From NCBI RefSeq assembly GCF_900101825.1, contig NZ_FNAG01000001.1, forward strand, positions 558,001-622,000: DNA of 64,000 nt. The letters run 5' to 3'. This document shows, one piece after another, positions 33,412-42,995 of this stretch. The translations under genes and the position numbers were made by a program. The notes under the pieces are model-generated. The model was given only the letters and a program-made list of their open reading frames with translations. It was not told the origin of the DNA and did no database searches. How positions within the stretch are numbered: the first letter of the stretch is position 1; each line of letters begins with the position of its first letter. The DNA comes from Aquimonas voraii (GTDB lineage Bacteria; Pseudomonadota; Gammaproteobacteria; Xanthomonadales; Xanthomonadaceae).

Positions 33412-34767
33412 ATGTCGTTCGCCATCCGCTGCCTGATGCCGTTTCTGCTGGCCTGCGCCAGCGCCCACGCCGCCACCTACCAGGTCGGCCCTGGACGACA
33501 GTGGACCCAGCTGCAGCCGCTGTTCGACGCCGTCGACCTGCAGCCCGGCGATATCGTCGAAGTCGATGGCGGAGTGACCTACCCGGGCAACGTGATTCTG
33601 CGCGAAGCCGATGGCGGCGCGCCCGGCAATCCGGTCACGCTGCGCGGTCTCCGGGTCGGCGGACAGCGGCCGATCCTGCAGGGCGGCACCAACACCATCG
33701 AATTCCGGCTCGCCAACCACGTGGTCTTCGAAGGTTTCGAGGTGGTGGGCTCGGTCGCCGACAACACCTTCCGCTGCATCTACCACCACAGCCACGACGT
33801 GTTGATCCGCGACGTGCTGGTGCGCGACTGCCCGCGCCACGGCATCCTCGGCGCGGACAACGATTCCGGCTCGCTCACCATCGAGTTCAGCGAGATCCGC
33901 AACGCTGGCTCCAATCAGTTCAACCACGCCATCTACATGGCCACCGACGAGCTGCGCTATCCGGGCAGCGTGTTCCGTCTGCGCCACAGCGTGGTCCGCG
34001 ACAGCCGCTTCGGTGACTCGGGCGAGGGCGGCAATCTCATCAAGAGCCGCGCCGAGCGCAACGAGATCCACTACAACTGGCTGGAGGGCGCGTGGTTCCA
34101 CGCGCTGGAGTTGATCGGCCCGGATCCGGCGGGCGGCGTGCCTGCAAACGCGGCGCGCGAGGACTCGGACATCGTCGGCAACGTGGTCCTGCATGACGGA
34201 GCCTTTGGGGCGATTTTCCGTTTCGGCGGCGATGGCACCGGCGCCAGCAACGGCCGCTACCGCTTCGTCAACAACACGGTCATCCGCCGCGGCGGCAGCA
34301 ACGACACGCCGACGCTGTTCCGTCTGTTCGACGGCATCGAGTCGGTGGAGATGCACAACAACGTGTTCCTGCGCGAGGGGGCATCTGCTTTTCGAATCAT
34401 CCGCGAGGTCGAAGCCGCGTGGGTCGGCGGCGTCTCGCGCATCCGCGGCAGCCGCAACTGGTTCGACGCGGGTTCCACCTTCGTGCCCACCGGCTGGGTC
34501 GACAGCCTGACCGGCTCGGATCCCGGCTTTGTCAACGCTGCGGGCAACGACTTCCGCCCGGCGCCGGGTTCGCCCCTGCTGGATGCTGCGGGCGCAGCGA
34601 TGACCGCGAATGGCTACGAGATCAGCGCGCCGCTGTTCCCACCGGGGTTCCATCCGGCGGCGGCCGTGCAGGCGGCCCTTGCCAGGCCGATCAGCGGTGC
34701 GCTGGACATCGGCGCCTACGAGCGTCCGATCGATGGCTTCCTGTTCGCCAACGGTTTTGAGGGCTGA
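33412..34767 (+). CDS. Secreted right-handed beta-helix protein
   Basis: 451 residues with a signal peptide (1 to about 20, ending A-H-A). Residues 30-400 have the Asn/Gly/Val rhythm of a parallel beta-helix (N-H-V-V-F-E-G-F-E-V, H-D-V-L-I-R-D-V-L-V, N-N-T-V-I-R-R), as in pectate lyases and other polysaccharide-active proteins. I cannot identify catalytic residues. It ends D-G-F-L-F-A-N-G-F-E-G, resembling the short C-terminal ending (F-A-N-G-F-E) I recall on many secreted proteins of this order. The start was chosen for the signal peptide. Confidence 0.82.
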   Translation: MSFAIRCLMPFLLACASAHAATYQVGPGRQWTQLQPLFDAVDLQPGDIVEVDGGVTYPGNVILREADGGAPGNPVTLRGLRVGGQRPILQGGTNTIEFRLANHVVFEGFEVVGSVADNTFRCIYHHSHDVLIRDVLVRDCPRHGILGADNDSGSLTIEFSEIRNAGSNQFNHAIYMATDELRYPGSVFRLRHSVVRDSRFGDSGEGGNLIKSRAERNEIHYNWLEGAWFHALELIGPDPAGGVPANAAREDSDIVGNVVLHDGAFGAIFRFGGDGTGASNGRYRFVNNTVIRRGGSNDTPTLFRLFDGIESVEMHNNVFLREGASAFRIIREVEAAWVGGVSRIRGSRNWFDAGSTFVPTGWVDSLTGSDPGFVNAAGNDFRPAPGSPLLDAAGAAMTANGYEISAPLFPPGFHPAAAVQAALARPISGALDIGAYERPIDGFLFANGFEG

Positions 34768-35020
34768 GAGCGGGAACGGCCCCAGGCCCGAGGGACGTGC
34801 GGCCGGCATCTCCGGGCCTTGCTCGGCGCGGGTGGCCGGGCCAGCGAGCGGACGCCGGCAGGTCGGCTGAAACCAAGGGCTGCACCACTCGCGCTGGCTG
34901 ATCCCTCAACAGGCGTCCGGTGATGCACACAGGGAAGCCCAAGCGCTGCCCGAGCGCGCACTGCAGACGCCGGCGCAGGCTTCAGGCATAAAGCGCTCTG
35001 AACCCGAGCCCGGCCCGCCC

Positions 35021-36346
35021 ATGCACGCCACCGCCCCCGAGCCCTTGCGCATCCGCCGCTCGCACACGCCGCCCACGCCGGCCGTGCGGCGGCGCGAGCT
35101 GTGGGCCTGGATGATGTTCGACTTCGCCAACTCCGGCTACACGACGGTGGTGATCACGGCGGTGTTCAGCGCCTACTTCGTCGCGACCGTGGCCGGTAAC
35201 GCCGACTGGGCGACGTTCGCCTGGACCGCGGCGCTGTCGCTGTCCTACGCGCTGATCCTTCTCAGCGCGCCCGTGCTCGGCGCCTGGGCCGATTTGCGCG
35301 CCGGCAAGCGCGCGCTGCTGTGGTGGACGACCGGGCTCTGTGTGCTGGGCACCGCCGCCTTGGCCTGGACCGGGCCCGGCAGCGTGGTGCTGGCGCTGGT
35401 CCTGATCGTGCTGACCAACACCGCCTACGGAACCGGAGAGAACGTGATCGCGGCCTTCCTGCCCGAGCTGGCGCGCGAGGAAGCGATGGGCCGCCTTTCG
35501 GGCTATGGCTGGGCGGTGGGCTATCTGGGCGGGCTCGCAATCCTCGCGGTCTGCCTGTGGTGGATCACCGGCGCCGACTCGCGTGGCTCGGAGACCGTTA
35601 CCGCCGTGCAGCAGTCGATGCTGTTCACCGCGCTGGTGTTCGCGCTGGCTGCGCTGCCGACCCTGCTGCTGCTGCGCGAGCGCGCGCGACCGCAGCCCCT
35701 GCCGCCCGGCGGCGCGCTGCTGGCGACGGCGTTCTTGCGGGTGCGCGAATCGCTGCTGGGCAGCGCCGGGCTGACCGATCTGCGCTGGCTGCTGGCCTGC
35801 ATCGTGTTCTACCAGGCCGGCGTGGCGACGGTGATCGCGATCGCCGCGATCTTCACCACCCAGGCGCTGGGCTTCACCACCGCCGAGAGCATCCAGCTGA
35901 TCCTGGTCGTGAACGTTACGGCTGCGGCGGGCGCCTTCCTGTTCGGCTGGCTGCAGGACCGGCTGGGCCACAAACCCCTGCTGGCCCTGTCCTTGTTGGG
36001 CTGGCTGCTGGCGATCGGCCTGTTCTGGTTCTCGGAGTCGCGCACCGTGGTCTGGGCGGCCGCCAATGTGGCGGGCCTGTGCATGGGTGCGTCGCAGAGC
36101 GTCGGCCGCGCGCTGGTCGGCGTGCTGTGCCCGCCCGCTCGCGAGGCCGAGATCTTCGGCCTCTGGGGGCTGGCGGTGAAGCTCGCCAGCATTCTCGGCC
36201 CGCTGTCCTATGGCGCGGTCAGCTGGATCAGCGGCGGCGATCACCGCACGGCCATGCTCTGCACGGCCCTGTTCTTCATTGCCGGCCTGGCCATCCTGTT
36301 CAGCATCGACATTGAGCGCGGACGCGCCGCGCGCGGCCTCGGATAG
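35021..36346 (+). CDS. MFS transporter, UMF1/Atg22-like family
   Basis: 441 residues with about 12 hydrophobic segments. The N-terminal W-A-W-M-M-F-D-F-A-N-S-G-Y block near residue 30 is diagnostic of the UMF1 family, as are G-R-L-S-G-Y-G-W-A-V-G-Y-L-G-G in the first half and G-A-S-Q-S-V-G-R-A in the second. Substrates of bacterial members are unknown; the yeast relative exports amino acids from the vacuole. It stands alone, with a 253-base gap before it that shows no gene or clear promoter. Confidence 0.88.
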   Translation: MHATAPEPLRIRRSHTPPTPAVRRRELWAWMMFDFANSGYTTVVITAVFSAYFVATVAGNADWATFAWTAALSLSYALILLSAPVLGAWADLRAGKRALLWWTTGLCVLGTAALAWTGPGSVVLALVLIVLTNTAYGTGENVIAAFLPELAREEAMGRLSGYGWAVGYLGGLAILAVCLWWITGADSRGSETVTAVQQSMLFTALVFALAALPTLLLLRERARPQPLPPGGALLATAFLRVRESLLGSAGLTDLRWLLACIVFYQAGVATVIAIAAIFTTQALGFTTAESIQLILVVNVTAAAGAFLFGWLQDRLGHKPLLALSLLGWLLAIGLFWFSESRTVVWAAANVAGLCMGASQSVGRALVGVLCPPAREAEIFGLWGLAVKLASILGPLSYGAVSWISGGDHRTAMLCTALFFIAGLAILFSIDIERGRAARGLG

Positions 36347-36446
36347 GGAGGGCCTTGGCCCACTTCAAGTTCCAACCCCAGGAGCTCAATCGGGCGCCGC
36401 ACGACTCAAATCGCGCTCCGTTGGGTGGACCCTGGCACACCAAGAG
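36342..36446. repeat. Decayed TAGGGTGGGC-type repeats
   Basis: TAGGGAGGGCC-TT-GGCCCAC and, 78 bases on, GGGTGGACCCTGGCACACC look like mutated members of the repeat family at 33090-33310. The first overlaps the stop of the MFS gene. The rest of the gap to 36542 shows nothing. Confidence 0.45.
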
Positions 36447-36542
36447 CTCGACCCCGCCGTGCCTGCGCACGCCAAGCGATGTCAAAGGGTGCCGATCAGG
36501 AGACTTCTTTCGGTACGGACCACGCTGCGTGGGCCCTCCGCG

Positions 36543-36734
36543 CTACTTCGGCGCCCCCGCCCCACGCCGTCCGATCTCGCAGCCCGTGCAGCCGCCGCAG
36601 GCGGATGGCGCGCTCACAGCTTCCGCAGCGCTCGCACACCGCGAGCGCACGCGCTGCCTTAACGGCCGCGTCAGCCGCCAAAGGCTGACGCCCAGGGCCA
36701 GCGCGACCAGCGTCCATTGCCAGTGCAGAGCCAT
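36543..36734 (-). CDS. FeoB-associated Cys-rich small membrane protein
   Basis: 63 residues. Residues 5-25 form one transmembrane segment (W-T-L-V-A-L-A-L-G-V). The tail carries a cysteine cluster A-C-G-G-C-T-G-C. Its ATG overlaps the feoB stop (TGATG), so it is translated together with FeoB. Small Cys-rich proteins often follow feoB in place of FeoC. They are thought to bind iron or an iron-sulfur cluster and to tune transport, but that is inferred from location. Confidence 0.8.
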   Translation of the reverse strand: MALHWQWTLVALALGVSLWRLTRPLRQRVRSRCASAAEAVSAPSACGGCTGCEIGRRGAGAPK

Positions 36735-38581
36735 CAGCCGCCTCCCAGGGCGACGGCGGTCTGGTAAGTCAGCAGCGCCATCACATAGGCCAGCGCGAAC
36801 AGGTAGAAGGCGGCAAAGCCCATCTGCTTCCACGAGTTGGTTTCGCGCTTGATGGTCGCCAGCGTTGACAGACACATCGGTGCGTAGATGTACCAGACCA
36901 GCAGGGACAGGGCCGTGGCCAGCGACCAGTCGCTGGCGATCAGCGGCTCCAGCGCCGCGGCCGCGGCCTCGTCATCGACCGCCGACAGCGCATACACCGT
37001 GGCCAGCGAGGACACCGCCACCTCGCGTGCTGCCAGCCCCGGGATCAGTGCGATGCAGATCTGCCAGCCGAAGCCCAGCGGCGCGAACACGAAGGCCAGC
37101 GCGTGGCCGATGCGCCCGGCCAGGCTGTACTCGATGGCGGCGCCGGTGGCGCCGTCCGGCGGTGCCGGGAAGCTCAGCAGGAACCACAGCAGCACGGTCA
37201 TGGCGAGGATGATCCCGCCGACGCGCTTCAGGAAGATCATGCCGCGCTCCCACAGGCCGATGGCGAGGTCGCGCACGTGTGGCAGGCGGTAGCTGGGCAG
37301 TTCCAGCAGCAGCGGGTGTTCGCCCTGGTCGCGCTTGAAGCGCTTCATCAGCCAGGCCACGGCCAGCGCGCTCAGGATGCCGGCGAGATACAGCCCGAAC
37401 AGCACCAGACCTTGCAGGTTGAACAAGCCGCCAACCGATTCATTGGGTACGAAGGCCGCGATCAGCAGCGCATACACGGGCAGGCGTGCCGAGCAGGTCA
37501 TCAGGGGCGCCACGAGAATCGTCGCCAGCCGGTCGCGCGGGTCGCTGATGCTGCGCGTGGCCATGATCCCCGGAATGGCGCAGGCGAAGCTCGACAGCAG
37601 CGGAATGAAGCTGCGTCCTGACAGCCCGGCCGCCGACATCATCCGGTCGAGCAAGAACGCGGCGCGCGGCAGGTAGCCGGATTCCTCCAGCGACAGAATG
37701 AATGCGAACAGGATCAGGATCTGCGGCAGGAACACCACCACGCCACCGAGCCCGGCAATGACGCCATCGACCAGCAGGCTGGCCAGCGGACCCTCAGGCA
37801 GCGCTGCGGCCACGATTTCGCCCAGCCAGGCCGTGCCGGCGTCGATGCCGTCGCTGAGCGGCGAGGCCCAGCTGAACACCGCCTGGAAGATGCAGAACAT
37901 CACGATGGCCAGGATCAGCAGACCGTAGAGCGGGTGCAGCAGCACGCGATCGAGCTGCTCGTCGATGCGCGCGGTGCGCTCGGGCATCACCACGCAGCGC
38001 TTGAGCAGCTCGCGCACGCGGGCGTGCAGATCGATGGAGCGCTCGACCTCGGGCGCTGCGGCCGTCGGCAACGGCGCGTCCAGCGCGTCCAGCAGCTCGG
38101 CCGCGCCCTGGCGCTTGACCGCGATGGTCTCCAGCACCGGCACGCCGAGCTCGGCGGCGAGCGCTTCGCGATCGATGCGGATGCCGCGGCGCTTCGCCGC
38201 ATCCATCTGGTTCAGCACCACCAGGGTTGGCCGGCGCAGGGCGAGGATCTCCAGCGCGAAGCGCAGGTGCAGGCGCAGGTTGGTGGCGTCGAGCACGCAG
38301 ACCAGCACATCCGGCGGATCGACATCACTGCGCTGGCCCAGCACCACCTCGCGGGTGATGGCCTCGTCCAGGCTCGCCGCGTCCAGGCTGTAGGCGCCGG
38401 GCAGGTCGAGCACGCGCACCTCGCGGCCGGCCGGCGTGGTGAAACGGCCTTCCTTGCGCTCGACGGTGACGCCCGCGTAGTTGGCGACCTTTTGCCGGCT
38501 GCCGGTGAGGCGATTGAACAGGGCGGTCTTGCCGCAGTTGGGATTGCCCACCAGAGCGAGCTGGAGCGATGCCGTGCTCAT
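36734..38581 (-). CDS. feoB: Ferrous iron transporter FeoB (short form)
   Basis: 615 residues, shorter than the 770 of E. coli. The N-terminal G domain has G-N-P-N-C-G-K-T (G1), D-L-P-G (G3) and N-Q-M-D (G4). The membrane part has two Gate regions, including C-S-A-R-L-P-V-Y and the L-S-S-F-A-C-A-I-P-G block. It imports Fe(II) across the inner membrane with GTP hydrolysis. Start and stop overlap feoA and the Cys-rich partner gene. The linker between the G domain and the membrane is reduced, which explains the length. Confidence 0.96.
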   Translation of the reverse strand: MSTASLQLALVGNPNCGKTALFNRLTGSRQKVANYAGVTVERKEGRFTTPAGREVRVLDLPGAYSLDAASLDEAITREVVLGQRSDVDPPDVLVCVLDATNLRLHLRFALEILALRRPTLVVLNQMDAAKRRGIRIDREALAAELGVPVLETIAVKRQGAAELLDALDAPLPTAAAPEVERSIDLHARVRELLKRCVVMPERTARIDEQLDRVLLHPLYGLLILAIVMFCIFQAVFSWASPLSDGIDAGTAWLGEIVAAALPEGPLASLLVDGVIAGLGGVVVFLPQILILFAFILSLEESGYLPRAAFLLDRMMSAAGLSGRSFIPLLSSFACAIPGIMATRSISDPRDRLATILVAPLMTCSARLPVYALLIAAFVPNESVGGLFNLQGLVLFGLYLAGILSALAVAWLMKRFKRDQGEHPLLLELPSYRLPHVRDLAIGLWERGMIFLKRVGGIILAMTVLLWFLLSFPAPPDGATGAAIEYSLAGRIGHALAFVFAPLGFGWQICIALIPGLAAREVAVSSLATVYALSAVDDEAAAAALEPLIASDWSLATALSLLVWYIYAPMCLSTLATIKRETNSWKQMGFAAFYLFALAYVMALLTYQTAVALGGG

Positions 38582-38829
38582 GCGCCCGCCGCCTCGATTT
38601 GCACCTGCACACGCGCGGCTTCCGCTCGACGCAGGGCGAAGCGCGTGTAGCCGATCTGCACCAGCAGGGGCTCGGCGCCGAAGGGGCCGCGGGTCAGCAG
38701 GCGGACCGGTTCGCCCTGCACAAAGCCGAGTTCGCGGAGGCGTCGGCCGATGATGTCGGTGCTGCCCGGAAGCTCGTCCACGCCGAGCACCGTCGCGGTC
38801 TGGCCTGCGCTGAGTTGGTCGAGATGCAT
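38578..38829 (-). CDS. feoA: FeoA ferrous iron transport accessory protein
   Basis: 83 residues forming one SH3-like FeoA domain (L-R-E-L-G-F-V-Q-G-E-P-V...L-R-R-A-E-A). It binds FeoB and is needed for Fe(II) uptake. I start at M-H-L-D-Q-L because AGGA lies eight bases upstream and the Fur box covers the alternative ATG 27 bases earlier. Its stop overlaps the feoB start (ATGA). It heads the feoA-feoB-Cys-rich operon. Confidence 0.94.
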   Translation of the reverse strand: MHLDQLSAGQTATVLGVDELPGSTDIIGRRLRELGFVQGEPVRLLTRGPFGAEPLLVQIGYTRFALRRAEAARVQVQIEAAGA

Positions 38830-38841
38830 GGCGCGTTTCCT

Positions 38842-38860
38842 GAGAATGGTTCGCATTATA
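38842..38860 (-). promoter_or_regulatory. Fur box upstream of feoA
   Basis: The 19 bases starting GAGAATG and ending CATTATA agree with the Fur consensus (GATAATGATAATCATTATC) at 13 of 19 positions, including both outer hexamers almost completely. It lies 13 bases before the feoA ATG. Iron-loaded Fur bound here would block the feo operon. Confidence 0.75.
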
Positions 38861-38969
38861 GGTTCCGCGCGGGCCGCGCGTCAGCCGCCCCGATCGCGCT
38901 CCGCGCTGCTGTCGGTCAGCCGGCGTTTCGGCGTGCCAAGCTGCACCCCCCAGCCCTGAGACGCCCGCC

Positions 38970-39350
38970 ATGTCGATCGCCCGAATCCATCCACAGCCGC
39001 CTGAGGAGTACTGGTTCGTCGAGGGCTGCCACATCCTCGAATGGCACAATCGCGTCGACGACCCTGCACTGTCGGTCGCGCGTGCCCGGGTCGCCTCGGG
39101 CCAGACCACGCGCTGGCATCGCCTGCATGGCATCACCGAGCGTTATCTGATCCTCTCCGGGCGGGGCAGGGTGGAGGTGGAAGGGCTGCCGCCCACCGAA
39201 CTCGGCGCCGGCGCGGTCGTGGTGATCCCGCCGGGCGTGGCGCAGCGCATCGCCTGCGTTGGCGAAGAGGCGCTGGTGTTCCTGGCGATGTGCACGCCGC
39301 GCTTCGAGGCGGCGGCCTATGAGGATGTCGACGCGACGTCGTCCTTCTGA
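38970..39350 (+). CDS. Single-domain cupin protein
   Basis: 126 residues with one cupin barrel. Motif 1 is degenerate around R-W-H-R-L-H-G-I-T-E-R-Y-L-I-L-S-G-R-G, keeping two His and one Glu as metal ligands. Motif 2 is G-A-V-V-V-I-P-P-G-V-A-Q-R-I. The protein is probably a cytoplasmic metal-binding enzyme or sensor; no substrate can be named. It is divergent from the feo operon, sharing a 140-base intergenic region with the Fur box, so iron control of both sides is possible but unproven. Confidence 0.85.
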   Translation: MSIARIHPQPPEEYWFVEGCHILEWHNRVDDPALSVARARVASGQTTRWHRLHGITERYLILSGRGRVEVEGLPPTELGAGAVVVIPPGVAQRIACVGEEALVFLAMCTPRFEAAAYEDVDATSSF

Positions 39351-39508
39351 GCCCGGGTCTCGGGAGACCACGCGGATGGGCTCGCGCGGCGGCCCGCCCG
39401 ACCCGGCCGCGGTCCCGGCCACGAGTCGCTTCGATGGCCCGGCCCCTCGAAGGAGCGCGCGCCTGGGCGATACTGCGGGTTGTCCGCGCCGCCCGTGTTC
39501 GACCTCTC

Positions 39509-40426
39509 ATGACCGATCTCATGCTGCCTTCGAACGACCGCTTCGTCGTCGCGATCTCCTCGCGCGCCCTGTTCGACCTGGAGGACAGCCACAGTCTGTT
39601 CGAACAGCAGGGTCTCGCCGCTTACGCCGAGTTCCAGCGCCTGCGCGAGAACGAACCGCTGGAGCCCGGCATCGCCTTTCCGCTGGTGCGCAAGCTGCTG
39701 GCCCTGAACGCGCATGCGCAGCCGGGTCTGCCGCAGGTCGAGGTGATCCTGCTCTCGCGCAACTCGGCCGACACCGGACTGCGCATCTTCAACTCGATCG
39801 AGCGCTATGGGCTGGAGATCGTGCGCGCCGCATTCACCAACGGCGCGCCGACTTTTCCGTACATCCGCCCCTTCGGCGCGCACCTGTTCCTGTCGGCACA
39901 CGCCGAAGACGTGGCGCGCGCGCTCGAGGCCGGCGTGGCGGCAGCCACCATCCTGCCGAGCAAGGCTTCGCTGCGCGACTCCGAGCAGCTGCGCATCGCC
40001 TTCGACGGTGATGCGGTGATCTTCGGCGATGAAAGCGAGCGCATCAGCACCGAGCAGGGTCTGGCGGCGTTTGCCGCCAATGAGCGCGCCCAGGCCGAGC
40101 AGCCGCTGTCGGGCGGACCCTTCCGCGGCGTGCTGGCGGCGATTCATGCCATCCAGAGCGCCTTCCCGATGGAGAACTCGCCGATCCGCACCGCCCTGGT
40201 GACCGCGCGCTCGGCGCCCGCGCACAAGCGCGTGATCCTCACCCTGCGCCACTGGGGCGTGCGCCTCGATGAGGCCCTGTTCCTCGGCGGTCGCGACAAG
40301 GGGCCCTTTCTCGAAGCCTTCGGCGCCGACATCTTCTTCGACGACAGCCACAGCAATGTCGAGTCGGCGCGCAAGCATGTGGCGACCGGGCATGTGCCGC
40401 ATGGGGTGCTGGGACGGCCGGGATGA
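39509..40426 (+). CDS. 5'-nucleotidase (cytosolic NT5C1-like family)
   Basis: 305 residues. It opens with the R-F-V-V-A-I-S-S-R-A-L-F-D-L-E block of this family and has R-N-S-A-D-T-G-L-R-I-F-N-S. The hallmark I-A-F-D-G-D-A-V-I-F-G-D-E-S-E is near residue 168 and F-F-D-D-S-H-S-N near the end. These are the phosphate and Mg-binding segments of the haloacid-dehalogenase-like 5'-nucleotidases that dephosphorylate IMP or AMP. There is no signal peptide. The ATG was chosen because upstream residues have no family match. It precedes accD by about 100 bases on the same strand. Confidence 0.9.
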   Translation: MTDLMLPSNDRFVVAISSRALFDLEDSHSLFEQQGLAAYAEFQRLRENEPLEPGIAFPLVRKLLALNAHAQPGLPQVEVILLSRNSADTGLRIFNSIERYGLEIVRAAFTNGAPTFPYIRPFGAHLFLSAHAEDVARALEAGVAAATILPSKASLRDSEQLRIAFDGDAVIFGDESERISTEQGLAAFAANERAQAEQPLSGGPFRGVLAAIHAIQSAFPMENSPIRTALVTARSAPAHKRVILTLRHWGVRLDEALFLGGRDKGPFLEAFGADIFFDDSHSNVESARKHVATGHVPHGVLGRPG

Positions 40427-40528
40427 GATCCTGTGCCTGCGGCCCCTCGCAGGCACCCTCAGGCGGAGAATCCGGGGTGGCCTGCTAGAATCGCGCCCCT
40501 TTCACACAGGCAGGCGGGTGTCTCGCCC

Positions 40529-41418
<890 letters not shown>

Positions 41419-41422
<4 letters not shown>

Positions 41423-42756
41423 GCGGCAAGCGCTGGTTCGGCACCGACGGCATTCGTGGTCGCGTCGGCGAAGGCCCGATCTCGGCCGACTTCGTGCTGA
41501 AGCTCGGCTGGGCGGCCGGGCGCGTGCTGGCCCGCGAGGGCCATGCCGGCGTGGTGATCGGCAAGGACACCCGCATCAGCGGCTACATGTTCGAGTCGGC
41601 CCTGGAGGCCGGCCTGGTCGCCGCCGGCGCCAATGTGATGCTGCTGGGGCCCATGCCGACGCCGGGCGTGGCCTTCCTCACCCGCCAGTTGGGTGCGGAC
41701 GCCGGCATCGTCATCAGCGCCTCGCACAATCCGCACTACGACAACGGCATCAAGTTCTTTTCGGCCGACGGTGAAAAGCTGACGGACGCCGTCGAGCTCG
41801 CCATCGAAGCGGAGTTGGAGCGCGCCTTCAGCACGGTCGGCTCGGAAGAGTTGGGCAAGGCCGTACGCATCCGCGATGCCGCCCAGCGTTACAGCAGCTT
41901 CTGCAAGTCGACGGTCGACCGTGGCTTCAGCCTGCGCGGCATGAAGATCGTGCTCGACTGCGCGCACGGCGCCAACTACCAGATCGCGCCCGAGCTGTTC
42001 CGCGAGCTCGGCGCCGACGTGATCTCGATGGGCGTCTCGCCCGATGGGCTCAACATCAACCAGGACTGCGGCAGCACCCATATGGACGCGCTGCGTTCGC
42101 TGGTGCGCGGCTCGGGTGCGGCGCTCGGCATCGCCTTCGACGGCGATGGCGACCGCGTGCTGTTCGTCGATGCCGAGGGCGGGCTTGTCGATGGCGATGC
42201 GCAGCTCTACATCCTGGCCTGCGACCGCCTGGCCCGGGGCGAGAACCCCGGCACCGTGGTCGGCACGCTGATGAGCAACTACGGCCTTGAACGCGCCTTC
42301 GCGCAGCGCGGCATACCCTTCGTGCGCGCCAAGGTCGGCGACCGCTACGTGCTGGAGCAGCTGAAGGCTCACGGCGGGCTGATCGGCGGCGAGGCCTCGG
42401 GCCATGTGCTGGTGCTGGACAAGGCCAGTACTGGCGACGGCATCGTCAGCGCCCTGCAGGTGCTGCAGGCGCTGCGCCGCAGCGGCACATCGCTGAAGGC
42501 CCTGCAGGAGGGCCTGAGCTGGGTCCCGCAGAAGACCGTAAATGTGCGCATCACCCCGGGCGCCAAGCCGCTGGAGTCGGCAGGGGTGCAGGCCGAGGCC
42601 AAGGCGGCCGAAGCCCGGCTGGAGGGCAGGGGACGCCTTGTCCTGCGCGCCTCCGGCACCGAACCGCTGATCCGCATCACCGTCGAAGCGGACGACGAGG
42701 CGCTGCTGCTGGATGTGCAGCAGCGCTTGCGTTCCGCCGTTGAAGCCGCGCTTTAG
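41419..42756 (+). CDS. glmM: Phosphoglucosamine mutase
   Basis: 445 residues, as in E. coli. It converts glucosamine-6-phosphate to glucosamine-1-phosphate for UDP-GlcNAc. The catalytic serine loop is [12 protein letters not shown] with S102 at the expected place. The metal loop D-G-D-G-D-R and the sugar-binding G-G-E-A-S-G-H are also present, as is the phosphate loop R-A-S-G-T-E-P at the C-terminus. The start overlaps the accD stop. A perfect 15-bp hairpin covers its stop codon. Confidence 0.97.
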
Positions 42757-42770
42757 CGCGGCTTCAACGG
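42737..42770. repeat. 15-bp perfect hairpin spanning the glmM stop codon
   Basis: CCGTTGAAGCCGCGC pairs exactly with GCGCGGCTTCAACGG around a TTTA loop. The TAG stop uses the end of the loop and the first base of the right arm. No T-run follows. It may protect or end the accD-glmM mRNA. It directly precedes the repeat element at 42773. Confidence 0.7.
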
Positions 42771-42772
42771 CG

Positions 42773-42937
42773 GCGGGATTCGGGATTGGAGATTCGGGAT
42801 TCGTTTTAGAGCCTTGCGACTGGGGCGAGCCTCTTGGACTCGCCCCGTATTCAGCCGTCAACGGAGCGAGCGCTTAACGTCTGCCGCGCGCTGACGACCG
42901 CGCTCTACGAATCCCGAATCCCCAATCCCGAATCCCG
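42773..42937. repeat. 165-bp element bounded by inverted GGATTCGGGATT arrays (copy B)
   Basis: The left array reads GCGGGATTCGGGATTGGAGA followed by TTCGGGATTCG. The right array reads CGAATCCCGAATCCCCAATC followed by CCGAATCCCG. The inside is unrelated to copy A at 6552-6715 and holds GGGGCGAG/CTCGCCCC arms. Its length is within one base of copy A. Confidence 0.7.
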
Positions 42938-42995
42938 TCGCCTCCAAACCCCAGAACCCTGAACTCCGCCACTGCCAACAACGAAGGCGAACCAC

